Notes: generated from the letters alone by a model not told the origin. A stretch of DNA of 64,000 nt from Archaeoglobaceae archaeon (GCA_027036775.1 JALWDS010000031.1:49897-113896), one strand, 5' to 3'; counted from the stretch's first letter, positions 35,703 to 42,904 are shown. Numbers and translations: made by a program.

Positions 35703-36083
35703 TTATGAAATAACAGGAATCCCAAGCTTTTCAAGAATCTCAATGTGCTCCTTGCCAATCTTACCGTTCCCGTTGCAACTGTTGTAAATCTCAATGACGT
35801 TCTTTAAAGCCTTGTAAACCTCTAAAGCCCTCTCTATCCTCTCTCCAAGCTTTTTAACTTCCTCCTTCAACCTTTCAAAGCTCTCTCCATCAAAATTAAC
35901 AACTCCAACGTAGAACTCAACGTATATCCTGTAATACCCGCAATCCCTCTCTACCTCGCTGATCTCCGCCTTCTCCCACTCCTTCTTTAATACCCTGTTC
36001 GCTACCTCCAATACCTCCCTCTCCTCCAACCCAAAACTTATTACTTCCACCCAATACTCTATCCTCGATACTCCCACCCTCAT
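35703..36083 (-). CDS. Hypothetical protein of the element
   Basis: 126 residues, AAGGAGGTG before ATG 36083. The first half alternates strands (RIEYWVEVISFG, YYRIYVEFYVGVVNFDG); the second half is a long helix then IEILEKLGIPVIS. Not recognised. Part of the left (replication) operon. Confidence 0.5.
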   Translation of the reverse strand: MRVGVSRIEYWVEVISFGLEEREVLEVANRVLKKEWEKAEISEVERDCGYYRIYVEFYVGVVNFDGESFERLKEEVKKLGERIERALEVYKALKNVIEIYNSCNGNGKIGKEHIEILEKLGIPVIS

Positions 36084-36087
36084 CCCG

Positions 36088-36279
36088 CTACACCTCCTTT
36101 ACCTCCTCCCGGACAACAGGATGACGGGAGGAGCGTGAACCAAGCACAAAACCACAATAAGGACACAACGCCTTCTTTTCCTCAAGTTCAAACTGACAAA
36201 ACTTCCAATCAAAAACAAACTCCCTCACCACAACTACATCCCCCTTAAACAGCTTGCGATGACAATTCGGACACTCCAC
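36088..36279 (-). CDS. Zinc-ribbon protein
   Basis: 63 residues from GTG 36279 after GGAGGTG. Two C-x2-C knuckles, CPNC (3-6) and CPYC (about 39-42), make one zinc ribbon. Two bases downstream of the helicase gene, so it may be part of the replication machinery. Confidence 0.6.
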   Translation of the reverse strand: MECPNCHRKLFKGDVVVVREFVFDWKFCQFELEEKKALCPYCGFVLGSRSSRHPVVREEVKEV

Positions 36280-36281
36280 CC

Positions 36282-37802
36282 TTAATCACCTCCCAAAACC
36301 TCATCTAAACTCCAACCATCCAAATCGCCACTATCCGAATCGCCGTAAGAATTCAGAGTAACGTCTCCCTTGAGCCTAATACCCCTGATGTAACGCTTAT
36401 TATGACTTCTTGTCAGACCAAACCCTAAAGACTCTAAACGCCTTACAAACCAGCTTTTGTCAAAGCATCTGATACCTTCCTCATCGCAGAATTTTTGATA
36501 AAGCTCATAGAGTGTGTCCCTCTCAACTTTCGCATTCTCGTCAAGCTCAATAACGCCTCTCTCTTCCATAGTCTTAACGAAATTGTAAACTGGGTTTGTT
36601 TCTCTCAACCACTTTTCTCTGATGTCGTTTTCGCCAGTCTGACCGGTAAACTCCTTCCTCTTCCAAGCGAACTTGAACGCATAAATGCTAACGACAATAC
36701 AACCCTCTATCTCCTCCTCCGTGAAGGTATTCTTGTAAAACTCTGGATCGGGCTTGAACTTGTTAGGGAACTCCACAACAATCCAACGCCTGTAAAACGC
36801 CTCCGTGTGTTCTGAAACTGGAGGTAACTGATTGGCTGAGAAAAGAAGCTTAGCATAGTTCACGAAGCTTATAGGGTCACGGTATTTCCTATCTGCAGAA
36901 ATGTAATCTTCACCAACTAAGGCTTTAAAGATACCAACATCTTGAACAGCTTCTGACGGTAAATCTGGATAAATGTTCGCAAGCTTTTGATAGAGTTGTG
37001 CGGGCATAAACCTATTCGAAGTTAAAGCTTGCAAGGAAACAGAACTAACGTTCCTATCGCCTAAAATATCCTTCACGAGCCTAAGATAGGTAGATTTACC
37101 GTTTGCACCAGAGCCGATAAGCATAATCGCTTTATGAATGTCGTAAGAAGGATACAAACAAAAACCAATAATTTCAAACAACAAACGCCAGTTATCACCA
37201 ACCCATTGTTTGAATGCCTCTAAAGTCTTCGGGCAAAGCTTCTTAGCCAATTCTTCAAGATCATCCTCTCCAACGTTGTTAATTGAATATAACAACCTAT
37301 GATCGATATAATTAACAACGAAATCATCATTAAACTTTTCAAAGTATTCGGGATCACAATTTTCAAGCTCCTCTAAGCTTTCTGGAACAACATTTTCAAC
37401 GGACTCTACAAGCGGTTTATCCTCAAACAAGAATTTATACCAGTCAAAAATACAATTCTTAAAAGCAATCTTAAGCGGTGGCTTTCTTATAAATCGTATA
37501 GTCCTATCCTCAAGCCTTGCGAAAAACTCCCTCCTAACAGAAGTATATTGCGGAACTTTGTATCCAGCGTCTATTATTTGAGTGTAAACCCCTTCAAGCC
37601 ATTTGCTCAAAGTGAGTTCCGCCGGTTCCCATACCACATCCTTGTGAACGTATAGCCCTATCCTTGTCCCATCTGGATAACACCAGCATGCTATCTTATG
37701 CAAAGCTAAACATTTCTCAATTAGCTTCGTAACCAGTTCAACAACCGTGAATTTCTGACCATCCGATGGCGTTGGAAGTGTAAATGCATCGTTGTTATCC
37801 AT
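36282..37802 (-). CDS. D5-type SF3 helicase (replication protein)
   Basis: 506 residues. Walker A GSGANGKS (230-237), preceded by a D5_N-like region, and the segment KLLFSANQLPPVSEHTEAFYRRW, written in two parts in the protein (sensor 1 and arginine finger), define the P4/D5 helicase family used by viruses and plasmids for replication. The primase half has no recognisable AEP motif, so the N-terminal 200 residues may be a diverged or lost primase. ATG 37802. The main replication protein of the element. Confidence 0.88.
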   Translation of the reverse strand: MDNNDAFTLPTPSDGQKFTVVELVTKLIEKCLALHKIACWCYPDGTRIGLYVHKDVVWEPAELTLSKWLEGVYTQIIDAGYKVPQYTSVRREFFARLEDRTIRFIRKPPLKIAFKNCIFDWYKFLFEDKPLVESVENVVPESLEELENCDPEYFEKFNDDFVVNYIDHRLLYSINNVGEDDLEELAKKLCPKTLEAFKQWVGDNWRLLFEIIGFCLYPSYDIHKAIMLIGSGANGKSTYLRLVKDILGDRNVSSVSLQALTSNRFMPAQLYQKLANIYPDLPSEAVQDVGIFKALVGEDYISADRKYRDPISFVNYAKLLFSANQLPPVSEHTEAFYRRWIVVEFPNKFKPDPEFYKNTFTEEEIEGCIVVSIYAFKFAWKRKEFTGQTGENDIREKWLRETNPVYNFVKTMEERGVIELDENAKVERDTLYELYQKFCDEEGIRCFDKSWFVRRLESLGFGLTRSHNKRYIRGIRLKGDVTLNSYGDSDSGDLDGWSLDEVLGGD

Positions 37803-37814
37803 AATTTTACACCT

Positions 37815-37955
37815 TTATGTAATTCTTTCAGTCAAAAATTCTCTAAGAATTGATCTTAGAGCCTCAGAATCCGACTCAAAGCATTTCTCTGTTTTATATT
37901 TTTGAAGTTTCTCATATAATTTATCTGGTATTTTAGTAGCTACCACCTTCGCCAC
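37815..37955 (-). CDS. Short ribbon-helix-helix regulator
   Basis: 46 residues from GTG 37955 after GAGGTGATG. The sequence VATKIPDKLYEKLQKY, then SEALRSILREFL, is a classic RHH fold (CopG/Arc). Just upstream of the D5 gene, so it probably represses the replication operon or controls copy number. Too short for a routine ORF list. Confidence 0.75.
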   Translation of the reverse strand: MAKVVATKIPDKLYEKLQKYKTEKCFESDSEALRSILREFLTERIT

Positions 37956-38080
37956 TTTACATCACCTCAACATGTTTGTATAAAGTAAACAGGTATATAA
38001 GGTTTACGATATTTAAACACCTTTAACTTTGTTAAACATATTGTTAAATAAATGAGAATGAACTTGTTTCTGTGCAAGTA

Positions 38081-38380
38081 ATGGACTATACACTAATAAA
38101 AACCGTATTAAAATCTGCAAACCTCAAGATACTCGACTGTATCAGGCAAGGAAAAAATAGATGGAGTGATTTTGAGAAAGTGCTCAATAAAAGACAAATT
38201 AGTGAAGCTCTAAATGAACTAATAGCTTTAGGAATCATAAAGACCCGTAAACAAAGAAGAGGATTGCAGGAATATAACATTTATGAATTAACAGAAATTG
38301 GACAAGAGGTTGTTAGAATTTTGGAAGAGTTAGAAGACAAAATCAAAAGAGCTTCTCGCCTTCACAATAAATATGTATAA
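38081..38380 (+). CDS. Winged-helix regulator
   Basis: 99 residues. The helix-turn-helix QGKNRWSDFEKVLNKRQIS and SEALNELIALGII, with the wing KTRKQRRGLQEYNIYELTEIG, match small PadR/HxlR-like winged helices of archaeal elements. ATG 38081 (GTG 38072 is an alternative). Divergent from the RHH and D5 genes, with about 125 bp between starts, the normal place for a lysogeny switch. Confidence 0.7.
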   Translation: MDYTLIKTVLKSANLKILDCIRQGKNRWSDFEKVLNKRQISEALNELIALGIIKTRKQRRGLQEYNIYELTEIGQEVVRILEELEDKIKRASRLHNKYV

Positions 38381-38751
38381 AATTTATGTAAATAGTAGTT
38401 TATTAAAATCACGATTTTTAACGAACTGGTAACTCGTCGTTTGACGGTGAGTAACACCATTTTTATAAGCATAAACTATAATTATTAAAGAGAGGTTTTA
38501 AGCTGACATATAAACCCAGAATATCCTGATATATAAACTTTGTGCTCCATTAGCTCCATCATTTTCCTAAAACTCTGAAGAAGTTGATAGGATAAGGAGC
38601 ATTCTAAAAGAAAAGTTGTGAAAAAATAGTGGAGCTGGTGGAGCATCTTTTGGTTTACTTTTATAAAATTGAATTTAATTAATAAATATTATTACGTTTA
38701 TTGGTTTTGTTAATACCCCTCTTGATGTGGGGTAACTTTTCTTACATATAA
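38381..38751. other. AT-rich control region with iteron-like repeats and several TATA boxes
   Basis: No gene. It contains three TATA-like elements sharing ATATAAAC (near 38509, 38531 and 38746), five GGAGC/GCTCC motifs between 38543 and 38645, a hairpin TACCCC-N9-GGGGTA at 38714-38734, and a run of small inverted repeats near 38430-38455. The density of sites is unusual for this compact genome. Candidate origin or switch region of the element. Confidence 0.6.
38543..38645. repeat. GGAGC iteron-like cluster
   Basis: Left arm TGCTCCATTAGCTCCAT (38543-38559) and right arm GTGGAGCTGGTGGAGCA (38629-38645) are inverted copies matching at 14 of 17 positions; an extra AGGAGCAT lies near 38595-38602. 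Five GGAGC units in about 100 bp. Confidence 0.6.
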
Positions 38752-39024
38752 ACTTTATCTTTAAGTATAGAGATACTAAAAGCGTTAAGAAATAGTGAAA
38801 AAACGCTTACAGAACTTCAGTTTGATGTTCGTGCTCAAATAAGCACTACACAGAGAGCTATAGAAGCATTAACTGAAATTGGGTTAATCCAAAGAAAGGA
38901 GAAGAAAAGAGCTGGAAAAAGGGTTATCGTTTACCAGCTAACCCCACTTGGTGTGGAGATACTAAATTGGTTGGATGACTTGGATAGGCGTGCACGTAAA
39001 TTAATAACAACAATTAGTCACTAA
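38752..39024 (+). pseudogene. Winged-helix regulator frame without a usable start codon
   Basis: Frame of 90 codons after a TAA at 38749. It reads as a winged helix (SEKTLTELQFDVRAQISTTQ, RAIEALTEIGLIQRKEKK, VYQLTPLGVEILNWLDDL) related in build to the gene at 38081, but has no ATG, GTG or TTG in its first 70 or so codons. A TATA element (about 38746) is only 20-25 bases before codon 38767. Either the start has been lost or translation starts at a non-standard codon such as ATA 38767. Confidence 0.55.
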
Positions 39025-39059
39025 TCATTTCATTACTATAGTAAGATAATTATATAATA

Positions 39060-39163
39060 TGGGATTATGGGATTTTTTCAGCAACTTTTTTCCAAAAATT
39101 TAGTTAGTCATTATGAGGTGAAAAAGTATCCTTTACACCCTGTCGAAAAATCCCATAATCCCA
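39060..39163. repeat. 18-nt perfect inverted repeat, 68-nt spacer
   Basis: Left arm TGGGATTATGGGATTTTT (39060-39077), right arm its exact complement (39146-39163). Each arm contains two tandem GGGATTwT units. The left arm starts right after the TATA box TATATAAT (39051-39058), so a protein bound here would cover the transcription start. It may be an operator pair, allowing DNA looping, or a replication-origin element. Confidence 0.7.
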
Positions 39164-39327
39164 CATTTTATATTTTTCTTTTATTTACTCACCTTGAAGA
39201 GGTAGCAAAGATTTTCGAGCTAATAAAAGAGAAAATAGGGGTTAAACATGATGTAGAAGTTTTAAGATATTTAATAAATTATTACAAAGAAAAAGAGCTA
39301 AAGAAAGTAGCTGAGCAAAAAGTATAG
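39067..39327 (+). CDS. Small protein, possible RHH or helical regulator (frameshifted?)
   Basis: 86 codons. Only the second half looks like a protein domain (HLEEVAKIFELIKEKIGVKH, VEVLRYLINYYKEKELKK), the strand-helix-helix style of RHH regulators of archaeal plasmids. The first 40 codons run through the inverted repeat and the ATG at 39067 lies ahead of the expected transcription start, so the real start may be GTG 39118 or lost. A +1 shift near its end would continue into the frame at 39311. Confidence 0.4.
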   Translation: MGFFQQLFSKNLVSHYEVKKYPLHPVEKSHNPTFYIFLLFTHLEEVAKIFELIKEKIGVKHDVEVLRYLINYYKEKELKKVAEQKV

Positions 39328-39550
39328 CTCCTTCAAAGAGAAGCTTGATGAATTATTAGATACATTCTTCAAGGAAACGGGCACCATACTTGTTCATGGG
39401 AGTTATGCTCTTATAGCAAGCGATGAAGATACATTCTCTCTACTTTACGAAAAATTGAGGGATGACTTTATATCAAGCATCAAGAACGAATGGCCAGATG
39501 AGGATAAAATATCACATATTCTTAAAAGATGGATTGAACATAAAGTTTAA
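39311..39550 (+). pseudogene. Continuation frame without start codon (likely frameshifted partner of 39067)
   Basis: An 80-codon frame (79 residues) with no ATG, GTG or TTG near its beginning; the first possible initiator is CTG 39311. It codes for KLDELLDTFFKETGTILVHG, then SLLYEKLRDDFISSIKNEW, a convincing protein sequence. It is in the +1 frame relative to the upstream frame and starts 16 bases before its stop. Joined, the two would give a protein of about 165 residues. Confidence 0.5.
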
Positions 39551-39692
39551 ATTTATAATTTTTAGAAGGTAAAGTATAATTTTAGCCCTTATTTTAACAT
39601 ATTTTAACAATAGTTATGGTTGTTGAGGTAGTCTTTAACGTCTTCAAGAGGAAACTTGCTACGTTTAGCTTCTGGAAAACTGACCTCCTCCC

Positions 39693-39706
39693 CGCCCTAA
39701 AGGGCG
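39693..39706 (+). repeat. Hairpin CGCCCT-AA-AGGGCG, possible IS200/IS605-type end remnant
   Basis: Six-base stem with two-base loop, in the context CTCCTCCCCGCCCTAAAGGG. GC-rich hairpins of this type are seen at the ends of archaeal IS200/IS605 elements, and this GC-rich patch stands out in AT-rich sequence. No transposase or TnpB is nearby. Low confidence. Confidence 0.3.
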
Positions 39707-39780
39707 AAGCTTGGATCGACTTTGTCAAATATGAACGTAAAGAAGTAACATTTATCAACTTTTTCAGGAAATGGTCGATT

Positions 39781-39954
39781 ATGCAAGAGAATGCTATTCT
39801 TGAACATCTGGAAAGGATAGAGAAGATGCTTGAAATCCTGAACTCCAAGATAGACAACTTTTTAGGCTTTGAAGACCTCAGCGAAGAAGAGCTTAAAGAA
39901 CTTGATGAGATAGAGGAGGAGATGAAAAGAGGAGAGAAATATCCGCTTGAATGA
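39781..39954 (+). CDS. RelB-like antitoxin
   Basis: 57 residues from ATG 39781. A leading helix (ENAILEHLERIEKMLEILNS) and an acidic C-terminal helix (LSEEELKELDEIEEEMKRGE) match small archaeal RelB-type antitoxins lacking a separate DNA-binding domain. The stop overlaps the toxin start (ATGATG). A longer frame from 39616 would include the hairpin patch and is unlikely. Confidence 0.65.
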   Translation: MQENAILEHLERIEKMLEILNSKIDNFLGFEDLSEEELKELDEIEEEMKRGEKYPLE

Positions 39955-40208
39955 TGTTCGAAGTCTATCTCAGCAAGCAGGCGAAGAAGTTTCTCGAGAA
40001 GCTTGATGAAGATACGAGGGAGAGGATTAAAGAAAAGATCAAACTCCTCGCTGATAACCCCTTTGCTCTGCCCTATAGGAAGATTAGAGGTCGTGAGAAC
40101 ACTTATAGAATTCGCATCGGTGATTATAGAGTTATTTACTCCGTTAGAGGTCATGAAGTTCGAATTTTGAAGATCGATAAACGAGAAAGAATTTACGACC
40201 GCATTTGA
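39951..40208 (+). CDS. RelE-family mRNA interferase toxin
   Basis: 85 residues. Classic RelE/ParE fold: YLSKQAKKFLEKLDEDTRER, DNPFALPYRKIRGRENTYRI, RIGDYRVIYSV and ILKIDKRERIYDR. Arginines of the ribosome-dependent nuclease site are in place. With its antitoxin it would stabilise the provirus. Confidence 0.85.
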   Translation: MMFEVYLSKQAKKFLEKLDEDTRERIKEKIKLLADNPFALPYRKIRGRENTYRIRIGDYRVIYSVRGHEVRILKIDKRERIYDRI

Positions 40209-40235
40209 CATTAGAAGATTTTTAAAGAAGTATTT

Positions 40236-40301
40236 TTTCGACTTTTGCCGTTCCAAGGGTTGGTGGTTCCAGCCTTAATTATTCGTTATCTGTCGAAAGT
40301 T
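40236..40301 (-). pseudogene. Decayed duplicate of a segment of the 42452 gene
   Basis: On the minus strand the sequence reads LSTDNE, stop, nine mostly changed codons, then TAKVEK. The intact gene at 42452 has LSTDNE and TAKVEK separated by exactly the same number of codons. A 20-nt stretch (40282-40301) is identical to 42572-42591. This is a collinear, inactivated duplication. Confidence 0.65.
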
Positions 40302-40350
40302 TAGGCTTATTGAAATTTTACCGGTAGGGTTTAGGCTTACCGAACTTTTA
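40299..40350 (+). repeat. Two direct 22-nt repeats, 30-bp period
   Basis: Copies at 40299-40320 and 40329-40350 differ at three positions (TT/CC and A/C). A third, shorter TTTAGGCTT occurs at 40392-40400. Period close to three helical turns, so a protein-binding array is plausible. Confidence 0.55.
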
Positions 40351-40592
40351 AAAAATGGAAAAATCGAAAAATGGAGTTTTGGAGGTTACTATTTAGGCTT
40401 GCCTAAGAAAAGGGGACGTCCTCCGGAGAAATCATGCTATTGTTTAGCACTCTCGTTAGTATTACTATTCTTTATTGAAATAAAAATTCTGAAGGCTTGT
40501 TATATAACAGCAGTTTAGAGAAGAGATTTCGGGAAAATAAGGGATTTGAGAGGAGATATTTAAGCCATCTCAAGTGGTGTTACTTAGGGGGA

Positions 40593-40655
40593 ATGTTTCA
40601 GTTTATGCAAGTTCAAAAATTAGCACGAGAAGAATTTTACAAAAATAGGAAATAA
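40593..40655 (+). CDS. Tiny ORF (20 codons)
   Basis: ATG 40593 preceded by TTAGGGGGA and, 35-40 bases upstream, a TATA-like GATATTTAAG. Encodes a short basic peptide (QKLAREEFYKNRK at its end). The start signals are good but the length makes chance plausible. Confidence 0.25.
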   Translation: MFQFMQVQKLAREEFYKNRK

Positions 40656-40669
40656 AAATAATGGAACGG

Positions 40670-40906
40670 CTATTTAGATTTTTTAAGTTCTTGGAGTTTA
40701 ATTTCTAAGTCTTCCCATTCGGATACGTCCCTTAGTATTTCATCCGGATCGAAACCCATTTCAAGTAACTTTCCAAAGCCGTGTTCTGTCAACTCAAAAA
40801 ACTCCTTAAAATTCATTCCATACTTCTTTTTAAATTCATTTATTCTTCTTTCGATCTCTTTTACCTTTCTTTCTAATTCTACCTTTAAGAAAATCTGAGA
40901 TGACAT
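40670..40906 (-). CDS. Coiled-coil protein, possible antitoxin
   Basis: 78 residues from ATG 40906 (ATG 40915 also possible). Heptad-like N terminus (VELERKVKEIERRINEFKKK), then YGMNFKEFFELTEHG and WEDLEIKLQELKK. This layout occurs in small archaeal antitoxin-like proteins. It overlaps the preceding gene's end by about 70 bp, a long overlap that may mean one of the two starts is wrong. Low certainty on function. Confidence 0.5.
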   Translation of the reverse strand: MSSQIFLKVELERKVKEIERRINEFKKKYGMNFKEFFELTEHGFGKLLEMGFDPDEILRDVSEWEDLEIKLQELKKSK

Positions 40907-41126
40907 ACTTTGCATATTTCAGATCGAGAGGTATATGAATTTTACCGGTGAATATGTGGAGATGCTTGATGCATCTTTTATCTTTTCTTCTTAAAGCTCT
41001 TGGTAAGGGATGACTGTTATATCCAAAAATTTCTTTATTAAGAATTAGGAGTCGAAATCTTCTTTTTTCACCGTGTTTATACTTAGCAACTCTAATTAAC
41101 TTCCTTTTTCTTTTCTTCTTTGACAT
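40836..41126 (-). CDS. Very basic small protein (nucleic-acid binding or toxin-like)
   Basis: 96 residues from ATG 41126. Lysine/arginine-rich at both ends (KKKRKRKLIRVAKYKHGEKR and RKKGKRDRKKNK). The middle HPLPRALRRKDKRCIKHLHI slightly recalls toxins of the TumE/DUF6516 type, which sit next to coiled-coil antitoxins like the downstream gene; this is a guess. It could equally be a DNA-condensing virion protein. Confidence 0.45.
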   Translation of the reverse strand: MSKKKRKRKLIRVAKYKHGEKRRFRLLILNKEIFGYNSHPLPRALRRKDKRCIKHLHIFTGKIHIPLDLKYAKYVISDFLKGRIRKKGKRDRKKNK

Positions 41127-41136
41127 AACTATCCCT

Positions 41137-41397
41137 TTATAGGTGTGGTAATTGTTGCTGGATGTAGTTCCAGATTTGTTGCCACACTTGGGCAAACCAG
41201 AACTTCAGCACGTTCCCTATGTAACCCATTATGCTATTCATATTTGGTTCTGGAAATGCTACTTGGCCTATTATGACGGGATAAAGGAACACGAATCCCA
41301 ACGTTGCCAGCTTAAGCATTCTACTATTTGTGAGCCAGCTTAACGCTATTAGTATTGCCAAGATTACTATTGCTGAAACGCCTAAAATCTCACTCAT
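41137..41397 (-). CDS. Small membrane protein with two hydrophobic helices
   Basis: 86 residues. Hydrophobic segments at about 5-22 (LGVSAIVILAILIALSWL) and 29-48 (KLATLGFVFLYPVIIGQVAF), then a polar, Gln/Trp-rich end (FAQVWQQIWNYIQQQLPHL). Overlaps the ATPase gene by eight bases. Virion membrane protein candidate. Two-helix proteins of this size are also the major capsid proteins of spindle-shaped viruses, the basis for the alternative classification. Confidence 0.65.
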   Translation of the reverse strand: MSEILGVSAIVILAILIALSWLTNSRMLKLATLGFVFLYPVIIGQVAFPEPNMNSIMGYIGNVLKFWFAQVWQQIWNYIQQQLPHL

Positions 41398-42439
41398 CTT
41401 TTGTCACCTCCTCTGTTTTAAAGAAAAAGTGTAAAAATTCCTCATAGTGTTGATCTGGAACTCCAATAACAAACTTCCCAAAATCAAGCCATAACATTAC
41501 TTGACCTTTGTCTATTCCGTATTTTTCCCTGAACACCAATGGTATGACTACTCTACCTCTTTCGCCAACCTTACTCACTTCTTTTTTGACCTCAGTCTTG
41601 TGGGAATTTCCCCGCCCACAGACATATAATACATTATTAACTATATGCCCATTATTACCATTGATCTGATAGACATCACGAACCTCATCGTAATACTTCT
41701 TAACGAGTTTGCCGAACCCTGTAAGGTTGCCATGCAAATCCTTGATTCCAAGTGCAATCAGAAGCTCTTCATCCTCCCAATCCTCTTCTTTTAACTCTTC
41801 TGCCAATTGTTTAGCTCTCTCTTCCTTTTTTAGCACTATCATTTTGTCTTTTACTCTCTTAGCCTTTCTTTTCATTTCTCTATACTTGTTATAGATTTCG
41901 TCGGGGATTTTTTCCGTTGTAATATCTCCAATCTTTTTGTAGTCCTTTCTTAAGAATAACCATGATCTTGACTTTTTCCAAATTTCACCTTGTCCTCTTT
42001 TAGTCATCTGAATGAAAATGTGAGCTTGTTCTCTTAGTTTTGGTGGAATCATATCCCATGTTGCACAAGTAACCACTAAAACCGCTATTTCTTCCCTTAC
42101 AACCTCAAAATCTTCAACGAATTCTATAATCTCCTCTCTAAACCCTTTTTTCGTAAAACCGTATGAAGATGTATGTAATGCGAAATCATCCCATAGGATT
42201 ATCTTAACTCTACCATCCTCGTGTCTTTCTAAGTCATCTCTATATGCTATGTTCTGGAAGTCTTGAATTGTAAATATTGTATGTCGTAGCACTTTATCCC
42301 AATCACCTAAAACGGAATATACTAAGTTCAATCCCGTTACTGACTTACCAAATCCTTTCTCTCCTAAAATACCGATAAATAAGAACCCATCTCGTTCAAT
42401 AGCGTTTTGAATGTATTTGAATAGCTTATTATTCACCAC
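41390..42439 (-). CDS. P-loop ATPase fused to a C-terminal AbrB/SpoVT-like domain
   Basis: 349 residues. Walker A GEKGFGKS (26-33), Walker B KIILWDDFALH (79-89), then VVTCATWDMIPPKLR, in the style of viral ATPases that act in assembly or genome handling. A charged helical linker (about 185-265) leads to a C-terminal SpoVT/AbrB swapped-hairpin motif (VGERGRVVIPLVFREKYGI, about 291-309, then LDFGKFVIGV). Such a domain binds DNA as a dimer, so the protein may couple ATPase activity to genome binding or self-regulation. Position matches the NTPase at the end of the pleomorphic-virus block. Confidence 0.8.
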   Translation of the reverse strand: MVNNKLFKYIQNAIERDGFLFIGILGEKGFGKSVTGLNLVYSVLGDWDKVLRHTIFTIQDFQNIAYRDDLERHEDGRVKIILWDDFALHTSSYGFTKKGFREEIIEFVEDFEVVREEIAVLVVTCATWDMIPPKLREQAHIFIQMTKRGQGEIWKKSRSWLFLRKDYKKIGDITTEKIPDEIYNKYREMKRKAKRVKDKMIVLKKEERAKQLAEELKEEDWEDEELLIALGIKDLHGNLTGFGKLVKKYYDEVRDVYQINGNNGHIVNNVLYVCGRGNSHKTEVKKEVSKVGERGRVVIPLVFREKYGIDKGQVMLWLDFGKFVIGVPDQHYEEFLHFFFKTEEVTKDE

Positions 42440-42451
42440 ATCACCCCCCTT

Positions 42452-42904
42452 TCAGAATAATAACTCATCATCTTCCTCCTCTTCCTCAAACTCCAAATCC
42501 TCAAAATTATTTTCATCCTCTAATTTTTCGACCTTTGCCGTTTCTCGAGTTACAGGTTCCTGTTCATCTTTTTCGTTATCTGTCGAAAGTTCAAACTCTT
42601 CCTCAACGTCTTCAATAGGTTTAGCACCAACCGCAGGAGCAACAAGCCAAAACTTCTGCTTTATTCCTTCCTCCTGTAGCACCTGCAAAACTCTAACCTT
42701 GTGATAAGGCATAAGAAACTCCTCAAGCTCTTTCTTAGCCTCCTCTCCGAATTCTCTTTCCGCTACATCAAGGAGAAATAATAGCTGATGACCGTAAGGA
42801 TCAAGGACTAATGTTCCAAAACCTAATCTTTCGCTAAGCTTGTAGGCTATCATTTTTTTGACCGTTTCCAAGTCCGAAACTTCCTTAATCTTTATCTTCG
42901 TCAC
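42452..42904 (-). CDS. Hypothetical acidic protein
   Basis: 150 residues from GTG 42904 after GGAGGTGGTAG. N-terminal two-thirds structured (LGFGTLVLDPYGHQLLFLLD, then EEFLMPYHKVRVLQVLQEEG); the last 45 residues are very acidic and probably disordered. It overlaps the upstream membrane-protein gene by 20 bases. A broken copy of its tail region lies at 40236. Not recognised. Confidence 0.6.
   Translation of the reverse strand: MTKIKIKEVSDLETVKKMIAYKLSERLGFGTLVLDPYGHQLLFLLDVAEREFGEEAKKELEEFLMPYHKVRVLQVLQEEGIKQKFWLVAPAVGAKPIEDVEEEFELSTDNEKDEQEPVTRETAKVEKLEDENNFEDLEFEEEEEDDELLF

Larger units (their letters stand above)
40209..40669. other. 460-bp spacer: gene-fragment duplication and TTTAGGCTTA repeats
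   Basis: Contains a decayed copy of part of the gene at 42452, two direct repeats of 22 nt (40299-40320 and 40329-40350, consensus GTTTAGGCTTAyyGAAmTTTTA, period 30) and a related palindrome TTAGGCTTGCCTAA (40393-40406). A TATA-like element (GATATTTAAG, about 40555) precedes a 20-codon ORF. Nothing else is coding. Confidence 0.6.

Noticed and set aside
38430..38456. Small hairpins as CRISPR-like repeats
   Set aside because: No regular repeat-spacer spacing, no cas genes; no CRISPR array was seen anywhere in the window.
39594..40256. 220-codon frame on the minus strand
   Set aside because: Serine/isoleucine-rich antisense shadow of the RelBE pair and hairpin; no ribosome binding site and no protein-like pattern.
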